A stretch of DNA of 38,466 bases. It comes from a virus. The position numbers were made by a program, and so were the translations under genes. Under the pieces are notes generated by a model. It was not told the DNA's origin, searched no databases, and worked only from the letters and a program-made list of their open reading frames with translations. Positions 1 to 7,672 of the stretch are shown here, piece after piece; the first letter of the stretch is position 1; every line of letters begins with the position of its first letter. The DNA is taken from the IMG/VR virus record IMGVR_UViG_3300007735_000701, positions 1 through 38,466 of that record, one strand, 5' to 3'.

Positions 1-92
1 GCTACGCTAACAACACCTTCTGTAAACTTACCATCAGTGTTACCGTTGTCACACCAGCCAATTGCCAGCGTTCCCTTGTTTATCTTAGCCAT
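1..92 (-). CDS. 5' end of the glycosyltransferase-like gene (duplicate by terminal overlap)
   Basis: The ATG at 92 begins MAKINKGTLAIGWCDNG and the frame runs off the left edge. It is identical to the start of the complete gene at 37703-38431, shifted by 38339 bases. It is not a second gene. It shows that the gene upstream of the glycosyltransferase in the late operon is the one at 108-485. Confidence 0.9.
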   Translation of the reverse strand, partial: MAKINKGTLAIGWCDNGNTDGKFTEGVVSV

Positions 93-127
93 TGTCCCCT
101 GCTTTCTTTATTCTGTTGGTAGTGCTA
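1..127. repeat. Terminal direct repeat (left copy) of a circular sequence
   Basis: These 127 bases recur at 38340-38466 with one difference (T at 126, C at 38465). The overlap lies inside a continuous gene, and the flanking genes form one minus-strand operon across the junction, so this is best read as an assembly overlap that closes a circular or circularly permuted genome. The length of 127 is a common maximum k-mer size in short-read assemblers, which favours an artefactual overlap over a true terminal repeat; this part is inference. Confidence 0.9.
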
Positions 128-485
128 TTTCAACCCAAGATAGAGTTGGCTCGTCCCAAGTGAAGAACTTGCCTTCTTCTACAGGATATGGTACAGGTGC
201 CTGCCACTTGGCGTCACTATCCAAAGTCCAAGAAGGATAAGGCTGAGGTGCAAAGAAGTGGTCAGCAACTGGGTCATAGGTGTAGCCAATGCCAGCATAG
301 TTCTTACGAATAGTGCCATTGTAAGATGTTTGTACCCAGCGGGTATCATCACCTAGTAAAGACTTGCAGAACATAATTCCTTTGGTCTCGTTCTCTACTC
401 CATCAAGGAGTAGTTCTTCATTAGCCACAACGATTACCTGTGTGACTACATTGTTTTCATCTAATTGTGCAAAGTGTGCCATCAT
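108..485 (-). CDS. Conserved phage tail-associated protein
   Basis: A 125-residue protein (ATG at 485, or the adjacent ATG at 482, after an AAGGAAAA ribosome site). It begins MMAHFAQLDENNVV and carries aromatic-rich stretches such as RWVQTSYNG, GIGYTYDPVADHFF and QPYPSW. This pattern recurs in small proteins encoded next to fibre genes in many marine and freshwater phages, which is my basis for a tail or fibre accessory role. No enzyme motif is visible. It is the last gene before the circle junction and is followed in the same operon by the glycosyltransferase-like gene. Role inferred from context only. Confidence 0.7.
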   Translation of the reverse strand: MMAHFAQLDENNVVTQVIVVANEELLLDGVENETKGIMFCKSLLGDDTRWVQTSYNGTIRKNYAGIGYTYDPVADHFFAPQPYPSWTLDSDAKWQAPVPYPVEEGKFFTWDEPTLSWVEIALPTE

Positions 486-493
486 TATTTTCC

Positions 494-1411
494 TTAATAA
501 GTAATTGAACCTGATGCAGTAAATTTATAAATATGATTGCTACCTGATGTTGTATAAGTTGGTGAACCTGTAGTAGATGTTGCTGCGCGTGTACCTTTAA
601 TAATTACTACACCGCTACCACCATTGCCACCTAAACGACCAGCACCAGCATTATCAGAACCAGAACCACCGCCACCAAAGTTTGCAGTTCCTGCATTTCC
701 AGCAGAACCAAAACTAGAACTTGCTCCTCCACCTTGTCCACCAACACCTTGAACAATTCCAGATGTACCATTAGATGTATAAGTACCACCAGCACCACCG
801 CCAGCATAGTAAGTAGATGTTCCAGTTATAGAAGATTGAGTTCCATTGCCACCATCACCACCCGATGCTCTACCATTAGAACCTATTGGACCAACAGAAC
901 CTTGTATACCAGAGGCTCCACCTCCACCACCACCTGCTCCGCCTGTAGTTCCTGATTGACCTGGACCACCTGACGCACCTTCACTTGGTGAATAAGAACC
1001 AGCATTACCTGTTGCGGTTGTAGATGCTGCCTGTGCAGCACCACCACCAGAACCACCAGATAATCCGCTGCCTGAACTTATACCTTCGCTTCCGCCACCA
1101 CCACCGCCAGAAGCCGAGTTGCTATTAAATGTAGAGTTGCTTCCACTGTTACCTTGTACGTTTGTTCCTGAACCACCAGCACCAACTGTAACAGTATAGG
1201 AAATTCCATTAGTTAAAGTTTGAGAAGTAAAAGAGCGCATACCTCCTCCACCACCGCCACCGCCGCCATTATCGTTAGATACATCTCCGCCACCACCCGC
1301 ACCGCCGCCTGCAACTATTATGTAGTCAACAGTTGTAGGAGGTGCATAACCAGTATTGCCTACTAGCAGCGAGCCACTTTTAATTTTGTTTTTAATACTG
1401 ATAACAGCCAT
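494..1411 (-). CDS. Glycine-rich tail fibre/adhesin, paralogue 3
   Basis: A 305-residue protein and the last of three tandem paralogues. It has a short conserved head with SLLVGNTGYAPP and TVDYIIVAGGGAGG. A long body follows in which glycine runs (GGGGGGGGG) alternate with short Ser/Thr/Asn segments. It ends with the shared tail: GSGVVII, then TGSPTYTTSGSNHIYKF and SGSITY. Glycine-rich phage adhesins, such as the S16-like gp38 tip, fold as packed polyglycine helices with variable loops that contact the host receptor; the match here is in composition and layout, not proven fold. Its start overlaps the stop of the upstream paralogue (1411). Receptor binding is inferred. Confidence 0.8.
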   Translation of the reverse strand: MAVISIKNKIKSGSLLVGNTGYAPPTTVDYIIVAGGGAGGGGDVSNDNGGGGGGGGGMRSFTSQTLTNGISYTVTVGAGGSGTNVQGNSGSNSTFNSNSASGGGGGGSEGISSGSGLSGGSGGGAAQAASTTATGNAGSYSPSEGASGGPGQSGTTGGAGGGGGGASGIQGSVGPIGSNGRASGGDGGNGTQSSITGTSTYYAGGGAGGTYTSNGTSGIVQGVGGQGGGASSSFGSAGNAGTANFGGGGSGSDNAGAGRLGGNGGSGVVIIKGTRAATSTTGSPTYTTSGSNHIYKFTASGSITY

Positions 1412-2352
1412 TAGTAAGTTATGCTCCCGCTTCCAGTAAACTTATAGATGTGGTATGAACCTGATGTAGTATATGTAGGAGAACCTGTAGTTGCAGTTGC
1501 TTGTTCCAGTGTGCGAATAATTACAACACCACTGCCACCAGCACCGCTGGCTTGACCTGCTGTGCTACTGTCTACTTGACCAGTTCCACCACCGCCACCG
1601 CCAGTGTTTGCTGTGCCAGTACCACCTGTGCCACCGCTAGAGCCAGCACCATTACCACCACCGCCAGTTCCACCAGTTCCACCACTAGCAGAACCACCTG
1701 CGTTTTCACGCCCATAACCACCGCCACCACCGCCAGCATAATTTACTGATGAGCCAGTAATAGATACGGCTATACCGTTACCACCGTTACCACCATAAGC
1801 GGATACAACACCGTTACTGCCAGCAGCACCAGCACCGCCACCACCTGCAGATGCATATGTGCTTCCACCAGAAGCACCATTACCACCAGCATAACCTTGG
1901 TTGGCAGTTCCTGAACCACCAGTAATAAGTGTGTAAGAACCACCACCACCAGAACCACCAGTTGTGGCTGCGCCACCATTAATTGCAGCACCACCAGAAC
2001 CACCAGTAGATGTAACAGTTGTAATTCCTGTTCCAGAAATAGATGAATTAGAACCAGCATTACCACGAGTATCAGAACCTGGAGTAGTTCCTCCTGCGCC
2101 AATTGTTACTGTATATGCTGTTGACCTTGTAAAAGTTAATTGAGATTCTAAAGAACCTCCACCACCTGTTGCGGTTACAGTTGAGCGCAAACCTCCCGCT
2201 CCTCCACCACCGCCAGAACCATTTGCTCCATAACCACCAGCACCACCACCTGCTACTACTAAATAATCTACAAGCAAAGGCGGTACATAATAAGCATTAC
2301 CAACAAGGAGACTGCGACTAAATACTCCAGTCTTAAGACTTCTAATAGCCAT
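1411..2352 (-). CDS. Glycine-rich tail fibre/adhesin, paralogue 2
   Basis: A 313-residue protein and the middle member of the tandem set. The head reads AIRSLKTGVFSRSLLVGN, then YYVPPLLVDYLVVAGGGAGG. The body is low-complexity glycine with loop-like insertions, and the end is GSGVVIIRT, TGSPTYTTSGSYHIYKF and TGSGSITY. Head and tail are nearly the same as in both neighbours, while the middle differs strongly. A long leucine- and valine-rich open frame on the same strand (1770-2102) is an out-of-frame by-product of the GGN repeats. Probably a host-recognition component at the tail tip. Confidence 0.8.
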   Translation of the reverse strand: MAIRSLKTGVFSRSLLVGNAYYVPPLLVDYLVVAGGGAGGYGANGSGGGGGAGGLRSTVTATGGGGSLESQLTFTRSTAYTVTIGAGGTTPGSDTRGNAGSNSSISGTGITTVTSTGGSGGAAINGGAATTGGSGGGGSYTLITGGSGTANQGYAGGNGASGGSTYASAGGGGAGAAGSNGVVSAYGGNGGNGIAVSITGSSVNYAGGGGGGYGRENAGGSASGGTGGTGGGGNGAGSSGGTGGTGTANTGGGGGGTGQVDSSTAGQASGAGGSGVVIIRTLEQATATTGSPTYTTSGSYHIYKFTGSGSITY

Positions 2353-2361
2353 TGTTACTCC

Positions 2362-3285
2362 TTAGTAAGTTATTGTTCCTGAACCTGTAAACTTGTAAAT
2401 ATGATATGAACCAGAAGTTGTATAAGTTGGTGAACCTGTAGTTGATGCTGCTGCTTGAGTAGCACGAAGTATAACTACACCACTGCCACCATTAGAAGCG
2501 TCGGGTGAAGTGCCAATACTTGCTGCTCCACCCATACCTTGATTTGCTGCATTTGTATAACCAGTTGGATTATCTCCTGCTGCTGGTGCTGAACCATAGT
2601 AACCTTGTCCACCGCGACCACCACCTGCATAGTATACAGCGGAACCAGTAATGCTATTGCTTACAGCACTGCCACCATTACCGCCTTTACCAGTAGTATT
2701 ATTTGAATTACCACCAACTCCACCAGCACCGCCACCGCCTGCGCCAGCCCAACCTCCACCAGCATTTACATAAGTGGTTAATCCACCGTTGTAACCTTGG
2801 TTTGCCGTACCAGTTCCACCTGAGTTTCCACCATCTCCACCTGCGCCACCACCAGAACCACCATTGCCTCCATTGGCATCAGATGGGCTTCCTGCATTTC
2901 CAGAGCGACCACCACGTCCACCACCAGTGGATGTAATTGTTGTTAATCCTGTTCCAGAAATAGATGAATTACCACCAGAAGTTCCAACAATATCTGCTGC
3001 AGATGCTTTTGCGCCAGCAGCACCTACTGTAATAGTATATGCAACTCCACCTGTAAGAGTAAGAGTGCTTTCTGCAGTACCACCACCGCCAGTTGGGCTT
3101 ACAGATGAACGAAGTCCACCTCCACCGCCACCACCAAGGTAGTAGGTTAAATCAGTACGCCAGCCAGAACCTCCACCACCCGCAACTACAAGATAGTCAA
3201 CAGTTGCGCTAGGGCTGTAACCTGTATTGCCAGCAAGCAAACTAGATGGAGATACTGTTCCAGTCTTAAGACTTGAAATAGACAT
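2362..3285 (-). CDS. Glycine-rich tail fibre/adhesin, paralogue 1
   Basis: A 307-residue protein and the first transcribed of the three paralogues. It starts MSISSLKTGTVSPSSLLAGN, followed by GYSPSATVDYLVVAGGGG. The body has GGGGGGGL, many GGSGG and GGAGG turns and aromatic spots (YYAGGGRGGQGYYG). The end has GSGVVILRA, TGSPTYTTSGSYHIYKF and TGSGTITY. Its ATG at 3285 overlaps the stop of the preceding gene. Conserved ends around a variable core fit a family diversified by recombination. Function as receptor-binding fibre is inferred from composition and operon position. Confidence 0.8.
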   Translation of the reverse strand: MSISSLKTGTVSPSSLLAGNTGYSPSATVDYLVVAGGGGSGWRTDLTYYLGGGGGGGLRSSVSPTGGGGTAESTLTLTGGVAYTITVGAAGAKASAADIVGTSGGNSSISGTGLTTITSTGGGRGGRSGNAGSPSDANGGNGGSGGGAGGDGGNSGGTGTANQGYNGGLTTYVNAGGGWAGAGGGGAGGVGGNSNNTTGKGGNGGSAVSNSITGSAVYYAGGGRGGQGYYGSAPAAGDNPTGYTNAANQGMGGAASIGTSPDASNGGSGVVILRATQAAASTTGSPTYTTSGSYHIYKFTGSGTITY

Positions 3286-3611
3286 TAGACCGAAGCCTCA
3301 TCTCCAAACGCCTGGAAAGCAACGTTTGCTGTAGAAGCGTAGACAGATAGTACGTCAGTTGCAGCAAGGGTTAAACCTACTGTAATGATTGTTGAGTCAG
3401 ATGCACCTACTGTAATGTCGTATCCAATGTAGTGCTTAGGGTCAATAGCAGCACCTGCTGGACGAACTGCCAGTCTAAATGTTGCAGCAGTTGCAGTCAG
3501 GTTAGCAACTGAGATGCTAGAGACTACCGCTTCCTTAGAAGCAGGTACTGTGTATAGAGTTGTTAGTGTAGTTGCTGATGGGTTCACTTGCCCAAGTACT
3601 TTCTTTGCCAT
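3285..3611 (-). CDS. Small beta-rich virion protein (tail/fibre-associated)
   Basis: A 108-residue protein with a beta-strand-like pattern: GQVNPSATTLTTLYTVPAS, VVSSISVANLTATAATFRL, HYIGYDITVGA and a closing VAFQAFGDEA. Proteins with this opening are frequent beside phage fibre genes and resemble a small jelly-roll or Ig-like module; I recognise the type but not a named family. It lies between the long Ala-rich fibre and the glycine-rich fibres, with a stop-start overlap to the latter. Likely a structural or fibre-linking protein. Confidence 0.7.
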   Translation of the reverse strand: MAKKVLGQVNPSATTLTTLYTVPASKEAVVSSISVANLTATAATFRLAVRPAGAAIDPKHYIGYDITVGASDSTIITVGLTLAATDVLSVYASTANVAFQAFGDEASV

Positions 3612-3627
3612 TGTTTATATCCTTTGC

Positions 3628-5337
3628 TTAGGCACCCATCAGCATAAATACTGACGGTGTAGGGTCGGTTACGATTGTTGACCAAGAAGCGGCTGTGCCG
3701 TTCGTGGTTAAATATTTTCCTGCATTGCCAGTCTGTGATGGAAGTGCATTAAGAGTTGTCCACTCAACGCCATCTGCTTGAGCAGAGTTGGCTGTAAGGA
3801 CTTGTCCATTAGTTCCTACTGCTTGGCGAACAAATGTTCCAGAACCAGTAGCAACAATAATATCACCCTTAGTTGTGAGGGCAGTTGCCATAGAGTTAGT
3901 AATGGTTACATCGCCAGATGTTCCTCCACCAGAGATTCCAGTTCCAGCAGTTACACCAGTAATATCTCCAGGGTTTGCTGCTGTCCACTCAAGTCCTGTG
4001 GCAGTTGCTGAGTTAACACTGAGAACATAACCATTGGTTGCTGCAACCGATAGAGGGCTAAATGCGCTAGCACCTGTACCAGCCAGTAACTGACCCTTTG
4101 CAGTAAATGATGCTGCCACTGCTGCTGCAGCAGATGCTGCACTTGTAGCAGCGCTAGCAGCGCTTGTGGCTGCTGCTGTTGCTGAAGTTGCTGCAGAGGA
4201 TGCACTTGTTGCTGCAGCACTGGCTGATGAGGCTGATGCAGTTGCTGAGGTTGCCGATGCTGTAGCAGATGATGCAGATGCTGTTGCGCTATTGGCAGAA
4301 GCCGTAGCAGATGCAGCAGCGCTTGTTGCGCTAGTTGCTGCAGCAGTTGCTGCGTTAGATGCTGTAGTTGCATACCCTGCAATTGTGGCTACTGAGTTGG
4401 CTGCAGTTGTAGCACTGGCTGCTGCACTAGTTGCACTAGTTGCCGCTGCTGTGGCAGAGGCTGCTGCTGATGTAGCAGAAGTTGCTGCTGCCGTTGCTGA
4501 ACTGGCTGAAGTTGTTGCAGATGCCGCCGCTGCAGTTGCACTTGCTGCTGCGCTAGTTGCTGACGTTGCAGCAGCGGTAGCACTTGCTGCAGCACTGGCT
4601 GCAGATGTGGCTGCTGCTGTCGCAGAACCTAGAATGCTATCTACGTAATCCTTAGGAGTAGCAGATGATGCTGACATTCCTGCAGAGGATAGACCAGTGA
4701 TAACTGGTGAACCAGAAATAGTTGGGCTAGTTAAAGTCTTGTTTGTTAGAGTCTGTACTGCTGTTGCAACTACTATCGTACCTGTTGTATTAGGCAGGGT
4801 CAGTGTGTTGTCCTGTGTAGGGTCAACTACTGTCAGGGTAGTTTCAAAGGCATCAGGTGTTGCACCCTCAAAGACGATGCTTGCGTCTACACCAGCACCT
4901 GAGATATTAGGGTTGGTGATTGTAGGGCTTGTAAGGGTCTTATTAGTCAGGGTCTGAGTGTCTGTTGTTCCAACTACAGATGAACCGTTTGAGATGCCGT
5001 GTACGCCCGTAGAAGCCTCGATATGGGTATTGGCTTCGCGGTAGTCACGACCGATAGCCATGTGGCGAACAACAGCACCAGCAGAGTGAGCTTGGGCTGA
5101 TGAACCATCAATGCCTCGGGTAATCGTAAAGGTATTGGTCGATACCGCGGTGGCATCTACAATTTCTTCGATTGCTGTATCTGGGTCGACAACAATCGTG
5201 AAGGTAGTACCAGCAGGAATAGATTGACCGCCGAGTAACGCTGTACCAGACTGGACAACCAATGTAGATGCACCAGCAGTTACCGCACTTGTTAGTGTGG
5301 TCTGCTGTGAGCGAGAGGAGTAGTTGCGTGTTGTCAT
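3628..5337 (-). CDS. Tail fibre with long Ala/Ser/Thr heptad-like repeat
   Basis: A 569-residue protein. The N-terminal 110 residues form a beta-rich head with ITRGIDGSSAQAH and GRDYREANTHIEAS, a type seen at the virion-attached end of phage fibres. Two copies of QTLTNKTLTSPTI (about 128-140 and 195-207) are typical fibre repeats. Residues about 238-410 are almost only Ala, Ser and Thr with a near-seven-residue period (units such as SAAASAT and AAATSAT), which suggests a rod-like trimeric shaft. A C-terminal module with TGVTAGTGISGGGTSGDVTI and GQVLTANSAQADGVEW follows. The repeat creates long false open frames on both strands. It probably forms the main side or tail fibre upstream of the glycine-rich adhesins. 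Confidence 0.85.
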   Translation of the reverse strand: MTTRNYSSRSQQTTLTSAVTAGASTLVVQSGTALLGGQSIPAGTTFTIVVDPDTAIEEIVDATAVSTNTFTITRGIDGSSAQAHSAGAVVRHMAIGRDYREANTHIEASTGVHGISNGSSVVGTTDTQTLTNKTLTSPTITNPNISGAGVDASIVFEGATPDAFETTLTVVDPTQDNTLTLPNTTGTIVVATAVQTLTNKTLTSPTISGSPVITGLSSAGMSASSATPKDYVDSILGSATAAATSAASAAASATAAATSATSAAASATAAAASATTSASSATAAATSATSAAASATAAATSATSAAASATTAANSVATIAGYATTASNAATAAATSATSAAASATASANSATASASSATASATSATASASSASAAATSASSAATSATAAATSAASAATSAASAAAAVAASFTAKGQLLAGTGASAFSPLSVAATNGYVLSVNSATATGLEWTAANPGDITGVTAGTGISGGGTSGDVTITNSMATALTTKGDIIVATGSGTFVRQAVGTNGQVLTANSAQADGVEWTTLNALPSQTGNAGKYLTTNGTAASWSTIVTDPTPSVFMLMGA

Positions 5338-5345
5338 TTATATTC

Positions 5346-6263
5346 CTATCGGGTGTAATGAACTCGTGGCGGATATGCGTTTTGAAGTGTTGCTACTTCC
5401 TCGTTTAAGCGTTGTGAGTAAAGTGCAAAGAGTTGCTTTGTTGCTGATGCGCTTGCACCGTAAGGGCGCTTGCCATCTGTTTCGTCCGCCTGTGGGCTAA
5501 TCTGACCTGCACGTGCTGGGTCAAGGTAAGCCAATAGTCTGTATGATGCACCAAGTATTACAATGTCTCGTGCTGATTCAGAGTATCCTGTAGTTGTTGT
5601 AAATACATCAGTATTGTTTTCCATTGCTGCAGGTGGTGTGGCATACATCACCTTAACTGTACGTCCTGGTGTAATCCAGTCATAGATAGTTACAGTCTGT
5701 GAGCCTGAGCCCCAAGTGTCAACATCTGCTAGTGGGTCAAAGTCCCAGCGCTTGATGCGAATCCATTCCTTAGAAGGACCTGTGTCCTGCCATGACATAG
5801 TGAGGATATTCTCAATTGCAAGATTTTCAAACTCATATGTATTAACTGCAGCATTGAATGTAAATGTTGTCTGCTTGATGGCAAGTAGATTAGCACCCAT
5901 TGCACGAATGGTATCGTTGATAGCCTTCTTAATTACATAGCGTGGGAAGATAGGTGAGATAGTAACTTTAGCATCAGCGGCATGTGTAGCAGCTACTGTA
6001 CCTAGATATCCACGACCGTAAGGCGCAACAGTTGCAGTGTTACCCACACGGTCGAATGAATCAACCCACATAAGTTCTTCATCAACTTCAAGAATACCCT
6101 TGCCAACATTGCTTGTATCACCCAGAGATAGGATTGTAGGTGAAGTGCTTGGTGAGGTTAGTGTATTGATAGCAGTCTTAAGATAGGTAGAGCGGTCCTG
6201 CTGGTAAGTATAACCTGAAAGGTTGATGAGAACTTCATCAATCATCTGCGATAATGTTGTCAT
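5346..6263 (-). CDS. Head-tail adaptor or tail tube-like protein
   Basis: A 305-residue protein starting MTTLSQMIDEVLINLSGY. A central beta-rich segment contains VDEELMWVDSF and GRGYLGTVAATHAADAKVTI, a pattern recurring in phage proteins that carry a small beta barrel. It is followed by FPRYVIKKAINDTIRAM. The C-terminal half has ARDIVILGASYRLLAYLDP and a final helix with LYSQRLNEEVATLQ. Its place between the head genes and the first fibre is where podoviruses encode neck or tail tube proteins. I infer a connector or adaptor role without a firm family assignment. Confidence 0.65.
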   Translation of the reverse strand: MTTLSQMIDEVLINLSGYTYQQDRSTYLKTAINTLTSPSTSPTILSLGDTSNVGKGILEVDEELMWVDSFDRVGNTATVAPYGRGYLGTVAATHAADAKVTISPIFPRYVIKKAINDTIRAMGANLLAIKQTTFTFNAAVNTYEFENLAIENILTMSWQDTGPSKEWIRIKRWDFDPLADVDTWGSGSQTVTIYDWITPGRTVKVMYATPPAAMENNTDVFTTTTGYSESARDIVILGASYRLLAYLDPARAGQISPQADETDGKRPYGASASATKQLFALYSQRLNEEVATLQNAYPPRVHYTR

Positions 6264-6529
6264 TAGATAGTCCTCAATGCTACGACGGCAGATAGCCCAG
6301 TTGTTCCAGCAAGTTCGTTACAGATTGCATTAAGCATCTTGTAGTTATTTGGCTGACGATTTGCATCAGCCTTAATATTTAGAGCAGCAATAATACCTAG
6401 TCCGCTAGTTGATGCGTAAGCATTAGCTGCACCTTGTTCAGACTTGTAAGCTGTTGGTGCTGGGTATGTCCCGCCGTTGGCTAAACGATTGAGTTCGTCA
6501 GCGAATGTGCTACCTTCTGTTCCTGGCAT
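6263..6529 (-). CDS. Small conserved phage protein, function unknown
   Basis: An 88-residue protein, MPGTEGSTFADELNRLANGG at its start, with a mid-part AYASTSGLGIIAALNIKA and an end rich in Ala and Leu. It has no Cys and no membrane segment. Its ATG overlaps the stop of the upstream basic protein and its stop overlaps the ATG of the adaptor gene, so it is translated as part of a tightly coupled series. A minor structural role is possible. Confidence 0.7.
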   Translation of the reverse strand: MPGTEGSTFADELNRLANGGTYPAPTAYKSEQGAANAYASTSGLGIIAALNIKADANRQPNNYKMLNAICNELAGTTGLSAVVALRTI

Positions 6530-6765
6530 TATCTAAACCTCGCTGCCTTCTTTGCTATTGACTTTGGTTGTTTTACAAACTGCTTACCCTTGGCATTGCC
6601 AGCGGCCTTTGCCTTATTGGTAGCAGCTTTCTCTGCTGGGCTTAATGCAGCCCATGCCTTCTCAGGCAAATATCTTTTCTTACCTTTCGATGGCGTACCA
6701 TCAGAAGTTTTCCACTTTTCTTTAGTCCACTTCTTGAGGGACTTTTGAGATTTAGCAAGTGCCAT
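6529..6765 (-). CDS. Small Lys-rich conserved phage protein
   Basis: A 78-residue, strongly basic protein. Its core reads WKTSDGTPSKGKKRYLPEKA, then LSPAEKAATNKAKAAGNAKG and KQFVKQPKSIAKKAARFR. I recognise this as a recurring small phage protein type (similar to what databases list as DUF5872; name given from memory). The high charge suggests contact with packaged DNA or host nucleic acid, which is inference. It sits inside a run of eight small genes between capsid and tail genes and shares stop-start overlaps on both sides. Confidence 0.75.
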   Translation of the reverse strand: MALAKSQKSLKKWTKEKWKTSDGTPSKGKKRYLPEKAWAALSPAEKAATNKAKAAGNAKGKQFVKQPKSIAKKAARFR

Positions 6766-6953
6766 TACTTGTAACCTCCGCCTGCCTTCTTATATTCTAC
6801 GGCAAGCAATTGTGCCTTACGTGCTGACCATTCACCAGGGTCTCCACCCTTTGCGCCTGCCTTAATCTTCTTAAACAACGAGGCACGCATAGCGGGCTTA
6901 GTATAGTTACCAGCAGCATTGACTTTAGACTTAGTCTTCTTCTTTGCTACCAT
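6765..6953 (-). CDS. Small Lys-rich conserved phage protein
   Basis: A 62-residue basic protein: Lys-rich start MVAKKKTKSKVNAAGNYTKP, then LFKKIKAGAKGGDPGEWSAR and KAQLLAVEYKKAGGGYK. The segment with GEWSARKAQLLA recurs in tiny phage proteins from several environments. No catalytic or metal site. Its first seven bases overlap the end of the upstream gene. Confidence 0.75.
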   Translation of the reverse strand: MVAKKKTKSKVNAAGNYTKPAMRASLFKKIKAGAKGGDPGEWSARKAQLLAVEYKKAGGGYK

Positions 6954-7222
6954 TTAACTTTGTCCGCCCAATATGCTGCACTCATCTTACCTTTAGAAAT
7001 GTTCTTGGCATGGCGTGCTTTGAAAGACTTGCGTCGTGCTGCATATGCTGCAGACTCACCTTTCTTTTCTGGTGAACCAGATACGCCCTGCTGACCAAAG
7101 CGAATAGTTTTGACCTTGTCTCCTTCTTTAGCCACAACAACGTGTGACTTCTTTGGGTGATTTGGTGTACGCTTAGGCTTGTTAAAGCCTGATACTCCCG
7201 CTCGCTTTAGTCTTGGGTCCAT
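6947..7222 (-). CDS. Basic conserved phage protein (DUF6321-like)
   Basis: A 91-residue basic protein starting MDPRLKRAGVSGFNKPKRTP. It contains SHVVVAKEGDKVKTIRFGQQG and a C-terminal block with SFKARHAKNISKGKMSAAYW. The block with ARHAKNI, KGKMSAAYWA and a final VKW recurs in many phage genomes; the DUF6321 label is from memory. Note that SQVVVTTGQGSTIRMG in the neighbour at 7386-7607 resembles SHVVVAKEGDKVKTIRFG here, so the two may share a small beta-hairpin module. The start overlaps the upstream stop in a TAATG junction. Confidence 0.75.
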   Translation of the reverse strand: MDPRLKRAGVSGFNKPKRTPNHPKKSHVVVAKEGDKVKTIRFGQQGVSGSPEKKGESAAYAARRKSFKARHAKNISKGKMSAAYWADKVKW

Positions 7223-7389
7223 TACTTTTTCTTCGCTTTCTTAACAGTCTTTTTTGGCTTTGACTTTCCTGCCTCAGATAATGCAATTGCAATAGCTTGC
7301 TTAGGGTTCTTAACAACTTTCTTGCTCTTTCCAGAGTGAAGTGTTCCCCGCTTAAACTCGCCCATTACTTTTTCAACTTTGCTTTTCAT
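7222..7389 (-). CDS. Short basic protein (DUF6496-like), 55 residues
   Basis: ATG at 7389, stop TAA at 7222. It reads MKSKVEKVMGEFKRGTLHSG followed by KSKKVVKNPKQAIAIALSEA and a Lys-rich tail. The motif MGEFKRGTLHSG plus VKNPKQAIAIALSEA is characteristic of a small phage and bacterial family that I recall as DUF6496. The start overlaps the upstream stop as ATGA, and the stop forms TAATG with the next start, which supports reality despite the short length. Function unknown. Confidence 0.8.
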   Translation of the reverse strand: MKSKVEKVMGEFKRGTLHSGKSKKVVKNPKQAIAIALSEAGKSKPKKTVKKAKKK

Positions 7390-7607
7390 CGGTTCTTATT
7401 ATCCTTTAACCACTTCTTAAGCATTGCATCATACTGTGCTGGTGTATAATCTTTCATTGTACCAATTCTTGCTGGCGCTGTAGGTGTAGGAGATTTCTTT
7501 CCTAAGTCACCCATACGGATTGTTGAACCCTGTCCAGTGGTTACGACAACTTGAGACTTCTTGGTAGCCTGTGGGCTAGGAGATGTCTTTGGCTTTGGTG
7601 ATGCCAT
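7386..7607 (-). CDS. Small basic phage protein, function unknown
   Basis: A 73-residue protein from the ATG at 7607; a GTG at 7613 is in frame but the ATG overlaps the upstream TAA, as elsewhere in this gene run. It starts with a Pro/Ser/Lys-rich segment (MASPKPKTSPSPQATKKSQV), then VVVTTGQGSTIRMGDLG, and ends DYTPAQYDAMLKKWLKDNKN. The middle part resembles a motif in the gene at 6947-7222. No known function. Confidence 0.7.
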   Translation of the reverse strand: MASPKPKTSPSPQATKKSQVVVTTGQGSTIRMGDLGKKSPTPTAPARIGTMKDYTPAQYDAMLKKWLKDNKNR

Positions 7608-7672
7608 TAGCACTTACACGCTTTATCTGACTTGCCACACTTGCGGCATTTACCTGGCTTACGAACTGGCAT
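7607..7672 (-). CDS. Tiny 21-residue Cys/Lys protein, coupled
   Basis: ATG at 7672, stop TAA at 7607. The product has 21 residues: a basic start MPVRKPGKC, then a CXXC at positions 9 and 12, and a final CKC. Its start follows the upstream stop directly (TAAATG) and its own stop overlaps the next ATG (TAATG), so the ORF bridges what would otherwise be the only gap in a chain of coupled genes. The four Cys (9, 12, 19, 21) could bind one zinc ion. That it is translated is inferred from this fit. Confidence 0.6.
   Translation of the reverse strand: MPVRKPGKCRKCGKSDKACKC

Noticed and set aside
1770-2102. Leucine/valine-rich open frame of 110 residues on the minus strand
   Set aside because: Out-of-frame reading of GGN-rich codons within a glycine-rich fibre gene; it looks like a membrane protein only by this artefact.
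494-3285. Diversity-generating retroelement target
   Set aside because: No reverse transcriptase and no template/variable repeat pair was seen; variation among paralogues is of whole cores.
4166-4648. Long Ala/Val-rich open frame on the plus strand
   Set aside because: It is the antisense shadow of the Ala/Ser/Thr repeat of the fibre gene (GCT/GCA codons read backwards); no ribosome site and no family resemblance.
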